64,000 nucleotides of DNA from Streptosporangium sp. NBC_01756 (lineage in GTDB: Bacteria; Actinomycetota; Actinomycetes; Streptosporangiales; Streptosporangiaceae). Shown here piece by piece: positions 1 to 8,540 of the stretch. Location of the stretch: positions 1,116,001 through 1,180,000 of the forward strand of contig NZ_CP109130.1 of NCBI RefSeq assembly GCF_035917975.1. The letters are read 5' to 3'. The notes under the pieces were generated by a model, which did no database searches, was not told the DNA's origin, and worked only from the letters and a program-made list of their open reading frames with translations. The translations under genes and the position numbers were made by a program. The stretch's first letter is position 1. Each line of letters begins with the position of its first letter.

Positions 1-1249
1 CGTCGGGAACCCGGCCGAGCCTCTCCCCCACGACCATCCGCCGCTGGACCAGCTCCACCGGCAGGTCGTCGCCCTCGCACAGGACGGCCCTGACCGCCTC
101 GGTGACCTCCGCCAGCCCGGCCAGCGGCCGTCCGCGGAGCACCGCCAGGCTCTGTGTCAGTCTTACCGCCTCGATGACGTGCGCCGAGGAGACCGGCAGG
201 TCCTCCTCGCGCAGCACCCCGGCCGCCGCGGTCAGCCACCGCTCCACCGGGCGGTCGGCGGAGGCGAACAGGTGGTGGTACCAGCCCGGCGAGGTCACCC
301 CCGCGCCGTATCCGCTCCAGGCCGCCAGCCGCCCGTACGTCCAGGGCACCCAGGTCATCTCGGCCTTCACCTTGGGCAGCCCTCGCAGCAACGCGTCGTC
401 GGCCTTCACCGTGGGCAGCCCGGCTCCCCACGCGGCGTCCTCCGCCGAGGTCCCGGCCAGCGCGGGCACGTGCCAGGCGCCGCAGACGACGGCGATCCGC
501 TCGAACCCGTCCTTGACCGCCCTGCGGATCGTGCGCCGCATGAAGGCCTCGCGCCGGGCCTCCCTCGCGTCGGCCACGTGTCCCTCGCGAACCGCCGCCA
601 TCGCTTCGGCGATCACCTGGAACGGCGTGTCCCCCCGGTGCTCGACCACGTCCTCCCACCAGCGCTCCGGATCGTCGTATCCGGCGGCGCGGGCGAGCGT
701 CCCGATCGGATCGGTCCGTACGGCCGACGCCCCGGCATCCGGCCCCTCCCCGGCCCGCGGCCCTTCGTCTGCAAGACCCTCGTTCCCAGGATCCTCATTG
801 CCCGGCTCCGTGCCCTCAGGTCGCGTGCCCTCAGGTCGCGCGCCCTCGGCTCCCGCGTCCGGCGGGGCGCCGACCCGCCGCTCCTCCCCCGGCTCCCCCG
901 ACTCCCCCGGATCTTCCGGCTCCTCCGGGTCGGAGGCGAGGCTGTGGACGGCGGGCAGGTCGCAGAAGCGGACCGGGACACCCGCCCCCACGGCATGGCG
1001 GATCGCCTGCCACTCGGGCGAGAACACCGCGAACGGCCAGAACGCCGCCTTGGCGGGCTCCCCCGGCACGTGGGCCAGCAGCGCCACCGGAGGTTCGAGG
1101 CCGGGGTCCTTGGCCAGCTCCACCAGCACGTCAGCTTCGGGCGGCCCCTCGATGAGGACGATGTCCGGCTTGAGCCGCTCCAACTCCCGGCTCAGAGACC
1201 GCGCCGACCCCGGTCCGTGGTGCCGGACTCCCAGCACGGAGACGCTCAT
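1..1249 (-). CDS. DUF5682 family protein (3' end beyond window)
   Basis: The reading frame starts at the ATG at 1249-1247, behind a GGAGG six bases upstream, and runs off the left edge, so the C-terminus is missing. It begins MSVSVLGVRHHGPGSAR and continues with an IEGPPEAD motif, which is how DUF5682 proteins start. A conserved-looking ERIAVVCGAWHVPAL stretch follows around residue 260. Between them, roughly residues 105-155, lies an acidic, Pro/Gly/Glu-rich insert with short internal repeats (EGARPEG, EGTRPEG). In actinomycetes this family usually sits between a MoxR ATPase and a VWA-domain gene, and the MoxR gene is directly upstream here. The biochemical role is unknown. Confidence 0.8.
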   Translation of the reverse strand, partial: MSVSVLGVRHHGPGSARSLSRELERLKPDIVLIEGPPEADVLVELAKDPGLEPPVALLAHVPGEPAKAAFWPFAVFSPEWQAIRHAVGAGVPVRFCDLPAVHSLASDPEEPEDPGESGEPGEERRVGAPPDAGAEGARPEGTRPEGTEPGNEDPGNEGLADEGPRAGEGPDAGASAVRTDPIGTLARAAGYDDPERWWEDVVEHRGDTPFQVIAEAMAAVREGHVADAREARREAFMRRTIRRAVKDGFERIAVVCGAWHVPALAGTSAEDAAWGAGLPTVKADDALLRGLPKVKAEMTWVPWTYGRLAAWSGYGAGVTSPGWYHHLFASADRPVERWLTAAAGVLREEDLPVSSAHVIEAVRLTQSLAVLRGRPLAGLAEVTEAVRAVLCEGDDLPVELVQRRMVVGERLGRVPD

Positions 1250-1359
1250 GGGCGACCTCCGGCCATCGGGACATCCGTCCACACCGCCGGGCCCGAGCAG
1301 CGGCGGACGTCACGCGGCGCGATCACCGTGAAACGTGACGGCCCCGTCTCGGCATCCCC

Positions 1360-1433
1360 GACCCGCCTCACGAGGGCCTCAGCCCGCGTCACAGCGCCTC
1401 CGACCCGCCTCATGACGGCCTCAGCCCGCGTCA
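1360..1433. repeat. 42-bp-period direct repeat at the moxR 3' end
   Basis: Two 32-bp copies, 1360-1391 and 1402-1433, match at 30 of 32 positions. The second copy contains the last codons and stop of the MoxR gene (stop at 1421-1423). The first lies in the 171-bp gap before the DUF5682 gene. It looks like a duplicated gene tail. Confidence 0.75.
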
Positions 1434-2488
1434 CGGCAGGCCCGGTAGAAGTCTCGCCAGTCCTGGCGCTCGCGGACGACGGTCTCGAGGTATTCCCGCC
1501 AGACGACGCGGTCGGAGACCGGATCCTGAACCACGGCGCCGACGATTCCGGCGGCCACGTCGGCGGGGCGGAGCACGCCGTCGCCGAAGTGGGCGGCCAG
1601 GGCGATGCCGTTGGTGAGGACGGAGATCGCCTCGGCGGTGCTGAGCGTGCCGCTGGGAGACTTGACCTTGGTCCGGCCGTCCTCGGTGACGCCGGTGCGC
1701 AGCTCGCGGAAGACCGTGACGACGCGGCGGATCTCCGCGAGGCCGGTCATGGTCTCGGGGAGCTCCAGCGAGCGGCCGAGCTGGTCGACGCGGCGCGAGA
1801 CGATGTCCACCTCCTCCTCGGCCGTGGCGGGAACCGGCAGCACTACGGTGTTGAACCTGCGGCGCAGCGCGCTGGACAGGTCGTTGACCCCCCGGTCGCG
1901 GTCGTTGGCGGTGGCGATGACGTTGAAACCGCGCGCGGCCTGGACCTCGTCGTTGAGCTCGGGGATCGGCAGCGTCTTCTCCGACAGCACGGTGATCAGC
2001 GCGTCCTGCACGTCGGAGGGCATGCGGGTCAGCTCCTCCACCCGGGCGATCCGCCCCTCGGCCATCGCTCGCATCACCGGGCTGGGGGTGAGCGCCTGCC
2101 GGGACGGGCCCTCTGACAGCAGGCGGGCATAGTTCCAGCCGTAGCGGATGGCCTCCTCGGCCGTGCCCGCCGTCCCCTGCACCAGCAGGGTGGAGTCACC
2201 ACTGATCGCGGCGGCCAGGTGCTCCGACAGCCAGGTCTTGGCGGTGCCGGGCACCCCGAGGAGCAGCAGGGCGCGGTCGGTGGCCAGGGTGGCCACCGCC
2301 ACCTCCACGATGCGGCGGGGCCCGATGTACTTCGGGGTGATCCGGTCGCCGTCGCCGAGGATGTAGGAGGTCACCGCCCAGGGGGACAGTTTCCAGCCCG
2401 GTGGCCGGACCCGGTCGTCGTCTTTGGCCAGGATCGCCAGCTCGTCGGCGTACTGGTCTTCGGCATGGGCCCGCAGAACCGTTGTCAA
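1421..2488 (-). CDS. MoxR-family AAA+ ATPase
   Basis: A 355-residue AAA+ ATPase. The Walker A motif GVPGTAKT lies near residue 80, the Walker B/sensor region VEELTRMPSDVQDALI near residue 150, and a sensor ATANDRD with the arginine-rich LSSALRRRFN follows. This order is diagnostic of MoxR proteins, which act as chaperone-like ATPases with VWA-domain partners. The start ATG overlaps the stop of the upstream DUF5691 gene by four bases (ATGA), so the two are translationally coupled. The likely VWA partner is not in the window and would be expected past the left edge. The substrate is unknown. Confidence 0.9.
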   Translation of the reverse strand: MTTVLRAHAEDQYADELAILAKDDDRVRPPGWKLSPWAVTSYILGDGDRITPKYIGPRRIVEVAVATLATDRALLLLGVPGTAKTWLSEHLAAAISGDSTLLVQGTAGTAEEAIRYGWNYARLLSEGPSRQALTPSPVMRAMAEGRIARVEELTRMPSDVQDALITVLSEKTLPIPELNDEVQAARGFNVIATANDRDRGVNDLSSALRRRFNTVVLPVPATAEEEVDIVSRRVDQLGRSLELPETMTGLAEIRRVVTVFRELRTGVTEDGRTKVKSPSGTLSTAEAISVLTNGIALAAHFGDGVLRPADVAAGIVGAVVQDPVSDRVVWREYLETVVRERQDWRDFYRACRDAG

Positions 2489-3894
2489 GAGAGCTCCTTC
2501 AACATGTCGTCACGGAAACGCAGGAGGGCGGCGACCTCCTGGATGGGCGGTTCGAGCGAGAGCCGTTCGGCCACGCCGTACAGGGCGGGGTCGATGCGTT
2601 CGCCGGCGAGCCTGGTCAGCTCGCCGAGGTTCCAGGGCTGGGTGCCGGAGACCTCGAGGATCTTCTGCAGCACGGCCCTGGCCAGGTTGGGCCCCCAGGG
2701 CGCCGCGGCGCCGCCGAGGACCATGATGAGTTGGCCGTCCAGACCGTGCCGCCGGACGAAGCCGGCCGCGACGCTCTCCTGTTCGGCCGGGGGCAGCGCG
2801 GCCAGCAGGTCGGCGAGCGGATCCCAGGAGAACAGCTCCCTCGCCCACTCGGGGTCGCCCTGGAGCACCGCGGCCCTGACCCAGCCCGCCATGACCTCCC
2901 GGCCCCAGTCGTCGATCTTCATACGGACGAGCTCCGCGGGCGGACGGCCGAGCAGCCGGGTCCAGACGCCGAGCGGGGTGCGTGCCACGGCCTGCTGCAG
3001 CCACCAGCCCCGCTCTCCCGTCCCCCGCGGCGGCTTGGCCCGGATGCCGTCGCGCTCCATCGCGGCGTCGCAGGCGACGGGCGGGACGACCTGGATGTTC
3101 CCGGCTTCGACGGTGAGGTAGCGGGTGACCCGCTCGGCCATCCGCCGCCCCAGGTGCGAGTCGGGCAGCCGGGTCAGCAGGTCGGCGGCCTGGTGGCGGA
3201 CCTCCCTGCGGCGGTCGTCCAGGGCGGCCTCCAGGAACGGTTCGTCCTCGGGCGAGAGTCGCGCGGCCAGCACCTCCAGGAAGGCCGCCCGGTCATCGGG
3301 GGCCTCCTTCTCCCACGTCGCCGCGAGCAACCGCCTGGCTCCCGCCGGGTCGGCGGCCCGCAACGCGCTCAGATGGGCGCGGCGGTCACCCGAGGTGCCG
3401 AACTCCCAGATCTCCCGGGCGTCGTCGGATCCGGTCGCGGCGCCCGCGGTGACCTCTTCCCGCAGGAAATCCCACGCCGGGTTGAGGCCGGCCAGCCAGC
3501 GGCCCCGGTTTCCGGCGAGGACGCCCAGGTGCGGGCGGATCGACCGGTCCCTGGCTCCCTGGTCGAGAAGCTCCGGCAACAGGTGCGGCGAGACCCGGTA
3601 GCCGCGTCCGGCCGCGGTCTCCAGCCATTCGGCGAGCAGCCTCGGCCGCTCACCGCTGAGTATCCGGCTGAGCCGGTCGGCCGCCGCACGCGAGACCACG
3701 GGCTGCTCCTCGGACGGCGCGACGCTCAGCGGATCGCCCCCGCCCAGGCGCTGACCGGCCCGCATCCGCAGCGTGTGCACGGCGGCGCGTTCGAGGAGCT
3801 CGATCTCGGGAGCGGACTCACCCGGGACGGGACGGCGGTCGGTGCCGACGAGCGCGGCGGAGACGAGCTCCTCCCATTCGGTCGAGGCGTTCAC
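2485..3894 (-). CDS. DUF5691 family protein
   Basis: A 469-residue protein of unknown function starting at GTG 3894, whose bases overlap the stop of the SWIM gene as GTGA. A longer frame is open upstream, but the overlap and the family-typical N-terminus (NASTEWEELVSAALVGTDRRPVP) support this start. The protein is rich in leucine and alanine, with helix-pair segments such as LEAALDDRRREVRHQAADLL that resemble HEAT-like repeats. It has no signal peptide or membrane segment. Its place between a SWIM protein and a MoxR ATPase is conserved in actinomycetes and suggests a scaffold or adaptor role, which is inference. Confidence 0.8.
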   Translation of the reverse strand: MNASTEWEELVSAALVGTDRRPVPGESAPEIELLERAAVHTLRMRAGQRLGGGDPLSVAPSEEQPVVSRAAADRLSRILSGERPRLLAEWLETAAGRGYRVSPHLLPELLDQGARDRSIRPHLGVLAGNRGRWLAGLNPAWDFLREEVTAGAATGSDDAREIWEFGTSGDRRAHLSALRAADPAGARRLLAATWEKEAPDDRAAFLEVLAARLSPEDEPFLEAALDDRRREVRHQAADLLTRLPDSHLGRRMAERVTRYLTVEAGNIQVVPPVACDAAMERDGIRAKPPRGTGERGWWLQQAVARTPLGVWTRLLGRPPAELVRMKIDDWGREVMAGWVRAAVLQGDPEWARELFSWDPLADLLAALPPAEQESVAAGFVRRHGLDGQLIMVLGGAAAPWGPNLARAVLQKILEVSGTQPWNLGELTRLAGERIDPALYGVAERLSLEPPIQEVAALLRFRDDMLKELS

Positions 3895-5222
3895 AGCACA
3901 ACCACCCGGCCTTCCTCGTCCCAGGTCGTGAGAGGCAGCAGCCCTCTCGGAGTCCATTCGGCGGCGACCGTCAGCGGGTGCCCGCCGGAGGTCGCGATCA
4001 GCCGCCAGGGAATGCCGGCGGACGGGTGCAGCGCGAATCCTCCCGAAGGGCCGGCGAGCGACCAGGAACCGTTCCCGGCGGGGGCCACCGCGTCGAGGAC
4101 CACGGGCCAGGAGTCCACCCAGGGGTCGCCGGCCAGCGCTCCGGCCACCTCCTCCAGCACCTCGTGCGGGGAGGATCCGGGCGCGGGGGCCGCGGGGGCG
4201 CCACCGTGCCGGATGGCGACGAGGGCCCGCAGCGGCGACGCCCCCGGGTAGAACGCCAGATCGGCGTCGAGAGCCGTGCCGGTGACGAGCGAGGCGTCGA
4301 GGGCCTGGCCCACCGGGGCGAAGGAGAGCACGAGCGCCGCCCTGCCGGTGTTCCGGCCGCGGAGCCAGACCCGGCGTGCGACCAGTCGGTCCTGCTCCTC
4401 GTCGCGGCGCCCGAGCACGTCCCAGACGTCCCTGACCGTCTCCCCCGCGAGCACCTCCTCCTTCGTGACCGGGAATCCGACGCGTTCGCGGACCCGTCGC
4501 ACCAGCGCCGCGCCGGCCTCCGTCTCCCCGATGGCCTCGGGAAGGCGGCGGTGGGCCACGCAGAGAAGGTGCAGGAGGGCGTATTCGCTGAGGAGGCGAG
4601 CGGGCCAGTCCGCACTGCTCAGCACGGAGTTCAGGCGGGAGAGGGCACCGGCGACGGCCGGAGCCTGCGCGTCGACCAGGCGTCTGGCCAGATCGTCCCA
4701 GTGGTCGTGCCGCCGGGATCCGGCGAGCCCCTGCCTGATCTGGTCGGCGAGCCAGCGCTCCAGCTCCGACAGCCCTGCGGCCACCCGCTGCTCCCGCTGC
4801 CCGGCCCGGCGGGCGTCGGCGGGATCCGCCTCTGCCGCGCGGGGCGTCGCGGCCGGCGGATCCGCCGCGCGGGCCGTCGCCTTGGCGGCGCGCTCGCGCC
4901 GCTGGTCAAGCCATTCGGTCACCCAGTCGGCAGGCTCGGCGGCGGCCGGGACGCCGTCGGCCGACCACAGCAGCAGCAGGCCGAGGGCGTGTTTGCAGGG
5001 AAACTTCCGGCTCGGGCAACTGCACCGGTAGGCGGGCTCGGACAGGTCGACGCACGCCCGATAGGGCGTGGAGCCGCTGCCCTTGCACTCGCCCCACAGC
5101 GCGTCCGCCGTGACTCCGATCCCCGACCACTTGCCGGGCGAGGAGACCTTCTGGGCCGCTTTGCCGGATGAGGCGTCAGGCGCGAGCGCGAGCACCTGAT
5201 CCCGGTTCCACCGTTCGATCAC
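3891..5222 (-). CDS. SWIM zinc finger family protein
   Basis: First gene of the four-gene operon, 443 residues from the GTG at 5222. The frame is open further upstream, but that stretch would overlap the divergent cupin gene and reads like non-coding DNA; the chosen N-terminus (IERWNRDQVLALAPDASS) is typical of the family. The SWIM zinc-binding motif is visible near residues 66-80 as CSC-PSRKFPCKH, the C-x-C-x(n)-C-x-H pattern. SWIM fingers bind nucleic acid or protein. The central part (about 150-200) is Ala/Arg-rich and the C-terminal half has no recognised domain. Expression probably starts in the gap 5223-5354. Confidence 0.85.
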   Translation of the reverse strand: MIERWNRDQVLALAPDASSGKAAQKVSSPGKWSGIGVTADALWGECKGSGSTPYRACVDLSEPAYRCSCPSRKFPCKHALGLLLLWSADGVPAAAEPADWVTEWLDQRRERAAKATARAADPPAATPRAAEADPADARRAGQREQRVAAGLSELERWLADQIRQGLAGSRRHDHWDDLARRLVDAQAPAVAGALSRLNSVLSSADWPARLLSEYALLHLLCVAHRRLPEAIGETEAGAALVRRVRERVGFPVTKEEVLAGETVRDVWDVLGRRDEEQDRLVARRVWLRGRNTGRAALVLSFAPVGQALDASLVTGTALDADLAFYPGASPLRALVAIRHGGAPAAPAPGSSPHEVLEEVAGALAGDPWVDSWPVVLDAVAPAGNGSWSLAGPSGGFALHPSAGIPWRLIATSGGHPLTVAAEWTPRGLLPLTTWDEEGRVVVL

Positions 5223-5354
5223 GGTCCGAACCGTAGCCAACCCCGCCGACAAAACCGGATCCACCGAACGACGCCCGCCGCACCGGGGCCGGGCCACCGA
5301 CGTTTCCCACTCCGGCGGACCGGACAACCCGCGGTCCGCCGGAAGACGACTCCC

Positions 5355-5360
5355 TATGAT
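5355..5360 (+). promoter_or_regulatory. Candidate -10 box for a leaderless cupin mRNA
   Basis: TATGAT ends seven bases before the GTG at 5368 and there is no Shine-Dalgarno sequence. This spacing is the usual layout for actinobacterial leaderless transcripts that begin at the start codon. No convincing -35 box was seen. Confidence 0.4.
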
Positions 5361-5367
5361 CTGTGGA

Positions 5368-5799
5368 GTGACGACTTCTTTCCGCCCGCCGCTCGCCGAG
5401 ATCCTCGACCTGCTGCCGCATCCCGAGGGCGGCTGGTACCGGGAGACCTGGAAGACCTCCGTCGATCTCACCCCGCCCGGCTACGACGGGACCCGGGCCA
5501 CCGCCACCGGAATCTACTTCCTGCTGGAACCGGGCGAGGAGTCGCGCCCGCACGTGGTCCGCTCCGACGAGGTGTGGCTCTGGCACCGGGGCGGCCCGCT
5601 GACCCTGACCCTCGGCGGGCACGACGGCCAGCCGGTGAGCACGGTGACCCTCGGTCCTGTGGTCGAGGAGGGGCAGGTCCCGCAGGCCCTGATCCCCGGC
5701 GGGGTCTGGCAGGCCGCGTGCCCCGCCGGGGACCAGGGCGTGCTCGTGAGTTGCGTCGTCTCCCCCGGTTTCGACTTCGCCGACTTCCGCATGGCGTGA
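5368..5799 (+). CDS. Cupin family protein, DUF985 type
   Basis: A 143-residue single-domain cupin. The N-terminal LLPHPEGGWYRETW motif and the IYFLLEPGEESRPHVVRSDEVW segment are hallmarks of the DUF985/cupin_5 family, which forms small beta-barrels of unclear substrate. An in-frame ATG at 5356 would add four residues, but it lies inside a -10-like TATGAT, so the GTG at 5368 is preferred as a leaderless start. It is divergent from the SWIM operon and followed 55 bp later by an aldehyde dehydrogenase gene, with which it may be co-transcribed. Confidence 0.85.
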   Translation: MTTSFRPPLAEILDLLPHPEGGWYRETWKTSVDLTPPGYDGTRATATGIYFLLEPGEESRPHVVRSDEVWLWHRGGPLTLTLGGHDGQPVSTVTLGPVVEEGQVPQALIPGGVWQAACPAGDQGVLVSCVVSPGFDFADFRMA

Positions 5800-5854
5800 C
5801 GCTCCACCCGTCTGCGGGGAGAATGCGGTTACCCGACATGCAAGGAGGTCAAAG

Positions 5855-7405
5855 GTGACCCGCGAGATCGTCTCCGTCATCGGCGGAAAGCAGACCACCA
5901 ACGGCACGGCCTACGACTCGATCAACCCGGCGCGCGTGGACGAGGTGGTCGCGCGGGTCCGGCTGGCCGACGCGGAGACGTTCTCCGCCGCGTGCCGTAC
6001 GGCCGCCGAGGCGCAGCGGGAGTGGGCGCGGGTGCCCGCCCCCGTCCGGGGGCGGGTGATCGCCTCGATCGGGCGCCTGGTGGAGGCCAACGCCGAGTCG
6101 CTGGCCCGCCTGGTCACCCGCGAGATCGGCAAGCCGTACGCCGAGGCGCTGGGGGAGGTCCGGGAGATCGTCGACACCTGCGACTTCTTCCTCGGCGAGG
6201 GACGGCGGCTCTACGGGCAGACGGTGCCCTCGGAGATGCCGGACAAGAACCTGTTCACCTTCCGGGTGCCGGTCGGGGTGGCCGCGGTGATCACGGCGGG
6301 CAACTTCCCGGTCGCGGTGCCGTCGTGGTATCTCGTCCCTGCGCTGCTGTCCGGCAACGCGGTCGTCTGGAAGCCCGCGGAGTACGCCGCGGCCTCGGCC
6401 CACGCGCTCTATCTGCTGTTCGCCGCGGCGGGACTGCCCGACGGCGTGCTGAACCTGGTGCTCGCCGACGGCCCCGCGACGTTCGACGGACTTGGCGCGG
6501 CGCTGGCCGAGGGCACGGTGCACAAGGTCGGGTTCACCGGCTCGACCGAGGTCGGCCGCCGGATCGGCGAGCTGTGCGGGCGGCACCTGCAGTCGCCCTG
6601 CCTGGAGCTCGGCGGCAAGAATCCGATGGTGGTCATGCCCGACGCCGACCTGGACCTGGCGGTGGAGGGGGCGCTGTTCGCCGGGTTCGGCACGGCGGGG
6701 CAGCGCTGCACCTCGCTCGGCACGGTGATCGTGCACGAGAGCGTCCACGACGAGTTCCTCAGCCGCTACACACGGGCCGTGGCGGACGCGACGGTCGGCG
6801 ACCCCGCCGGGGACGTGCTGTGCGGGCCGCTGCTCGACCACAGGTTCGCCTCGCGCTACGAGGAGTATCTGGACTGGATCCAGCCGCACCACACGGTCGT
6901 CTCCGGTCCGACCGGCCGGATCACCGGCGGCAGCCCCCGCGGGGACTTCTCCGGCGACGGCGGGCTCTACTACCACCCGGTGGTCGTGGACGGCGTGCGC
7001 CCCGGCGACCGGCTGTTCATGGAGGAGACCTTCGGCCCGATCGTGGGCGTCACCACCTTCTCGACGCTGGAGGAGGCCGTCGAGCTGGCCAACCTGCCCG
7101 GTTACGGACTCTCCTCCTCCATTTACACCACCGACCCCAAAGCCGCCTTCCGGTTCCGTTCGGGCATCGGCGCGGGCATGGTCAGCGTCAACAACTCCAC
7201 CTCGGGCGCGGAGGCCCACCTGCCCTTCGGCGGGAACGGCAAGTCCGGCAACGGCAGTCGCCAGTCAGGGGTGTGGGTGCTCGACCAGTTCACCCGGTGG
7301 CAGGCGATGAACTGGGACTATTCCGGCAAGCTCCAGAAGGCCCAGATGGACGTCGCCGAAATCATCCCGGACCTGGATTTCCGGCTGTCGACGACTCGGG
7401 ACTGA
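5855..7405 (+). CDS. NAD(P)-dependent aldehyde dehydrogenase
   Basis: A 516-residue member of the aldehyde dehydrogenase superfamily, which oxidises aldehydes to acids with NAD(P)+. Visible family signatures are TAGNFPVAVPSW and WKPAEY (cofactor site), FTGSTEVGR (Rossmann glycine motif), LELGGKNP with the general-base Glu near residue 253, and GTAGQRCTSLGT with the catalytic Cys near residue 287. The GTAGQRC form is reminiscent of the ALDH7 (antiquitin / aminoadipate semialdehyde) group, but the substrate cannot be fixed. It starts at GTG 5855 behind a perfect AAGGAGG six bases away. Confidence 0.9.
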   Translation: MTREIVSVIGGKQTTNGTAYDSINPARVDEVVARVRLADAETFSAACRTAAEAQREWARVPAPVRGRVIASIGRLVEANAESLARLVTREIGKPYAEALGEVREIVDTCDFFLGEGRRLYGQTVPSEMPDKNLFTFRVPVGVAAVITAGNFPVAVPSWYLVPALLSGNAVVWKPAEYAAASAHALYLLFAAAGLPDGVLNLVLADGPATFDGLGAALAEGTVHKVGFTGSTEVGRRIGELCGRHLQSPCLELGGKNPMVVMPDADLDLAVEGALFAGFGTAGQRCTSLGTVIVHESVHDEFLSRYTRAVADATVGDPAGDVLCGPLLDHRFASRYEEYLDWIQPHHTVVSGPTGRITGGSPRGDFSGDGGLYYHPVVVDGVRPGDRLFMEETFGPIVGVTTFSTLEEAVELANLPGYGLSSSIYTTDPKAAFRFRSGIGAGMVSVNNSTSGAEAHLPFGGNGKSGNGSRQSGVWVLDQFTRWQAMNWDYSGKLQKAQMDVAEIIPDLDFRLSTTRD

Positions 7406-7989
7406 GGGCCCCGGACCCCCGCGTCCCACCGTCCGGCCCGTCCGCGGACGCGTCGGACCCGCCCGCCAGGGTCACGGAAGCGGTTCCTCCCGGGTGTGGC
7501 CACCTGGGGTTTCCTCGGTGAACAGTGCCGAATTTGCCATAATGGGGGGTTCTCCCCATCATGATCGCGGCATGCCTCCTCATGGACGAGGTGCGCCGCG
7601 ACAGCCGATGTGATCTTCACGGAGGGATCGGCCGTCACCGCCGGGGTCCGGCCGTACGAGGTCGGCCCGGCACCGCGTCCACCGGTCCGCGCGTCACGTT
7701 CGGGAGGCACCCGTACGGCCCGCGCGAGGCCGCCACCCGCCTGGAGGGCCGTCGAGCCCACCGGGAACACGTGGGGGGCCGCGTGCTGCGGCGCGGTCCC
7801 CCACGGATTCGACGATCCGGGCGGTCGCCCGGTGCCTCGGGGGCCGCTCACGCCGTGCCCGGCGGCCTCAGGGCCGCGAAGATCAGAAATGTGATCCCGG
7901 CCGGGGCGCAGCGAGCGTGCGCGGTTCCGCGCTACGGCAGGCGCCGGAGGGGCATGGTTTTCCGCCGGGGAACGGGAGGCTTCGCCGGG
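7406..7989. other. Intergenic region without a supported gene
   Basis: About 580 bp between the aldehyde dehydrogenase and the convergent ATP-binding protein. It has several short open frames on both strands, all Arg/Pro-rich with no family motif, no good ribosome site and composition typical of spurious frames in GC-rich DNA. No clear terminator or repeat was recognised. Confidence 0.5.
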
Positions 7990-8391
7990 TCAGAAGGAAA
8001 CCTCGAACCACAGGGTCCGGAACCCGCGCGCGTCGTCCCGGGCCCCCCAGCGATCCGCGAGCAGGTCGACCAGGAACATCCCGCGCCCGCCCTCCCCTTC
8101 GGGATCGTTGCGCACGTGGGGCGCGGACACCCCCGACCCGGCGTCGCGCACCTCCACCAGCACCGCGCCGGGGCACACCGCCACGGTCATCTCGACCGTG
8201 CCGCCGCCGCTCGACCCCGAGTGGACCACCGAGTTCGTCACCACCTCGCTCACCAGCAGGACGACGTCGTCGAACGCCGGGTGGTCCTCTCCCAGGAGCT
8301 CTCCGACCCGGAACCGGGCGAGCGACACCGATTCCGGCACGCCTCGCAGGGTGATCGTCGACCGGGACGGCACGGTCCGCTGATCGAGCAT
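7990..8391 (-). CDS. ATP-binding anti-sigma-factor-like protein (HATPase_c_2)
   Basis: A 133-residue GHKL ATPase domain of the RsbW/SpoIIAB-like type common in streptomycetes. The N box reads SEVVTNSVVHS (E-x3-N-x3-H), the G1 box VEVRDAGSG and the G2 box GGRGMFLVDLLADRWG. Such proteins usually act as anti-sigma factors or serine kinases. The start at 8391 is chosen because GAGG lies nine bases upstream and the longer frame is not family-like. It is divergent from an XRE-DUF5753 regulator and a DUF397 gene. This trio recurs in actinomycete developmental loci such as abaA and whiJ. Confidence 0.85.
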   Translation of the reverse strand: MLDQRTVPSRSTITLRGVPESVSLARFRVGELLGEDHPAFDDVVLLVSEVVTNSVVHSGSSGGGTVEMTVAVCPGAVLVEVRDAGSGVSAPHVRNDPEGEGGRGMFLVDLLADRWGARDDARGFRTLWFEVSF

Positions 8392-8540
8392 AATGATCGG
8401 CCTCGCTCTCCGGCACGCACGTTCAGGCGCACATACCGCTCCGAGATGGCACACTCACTCACGGTGAACTGTTCTATCAGGGTCTTCAATAGCTCATGTT
8501 GAAATTCCACAGTTTTCTTTCCCCCGACGGAGGTACGCGC

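Noticed and set aside
102-2116. Long plus-strand open frames over the DUF5682 and MoxR genes
   Set aside because: They are Arg/Pro/Gly/Ser-rich shadows of the minus-strand genes, with no ribosome sites or family motifs.
7561-7990. Plus-strand frames in the gap before the anti-sigma-like gene
   Set aside because: Arg/Pro-rich, no motif, and they run antisense into the real gene.
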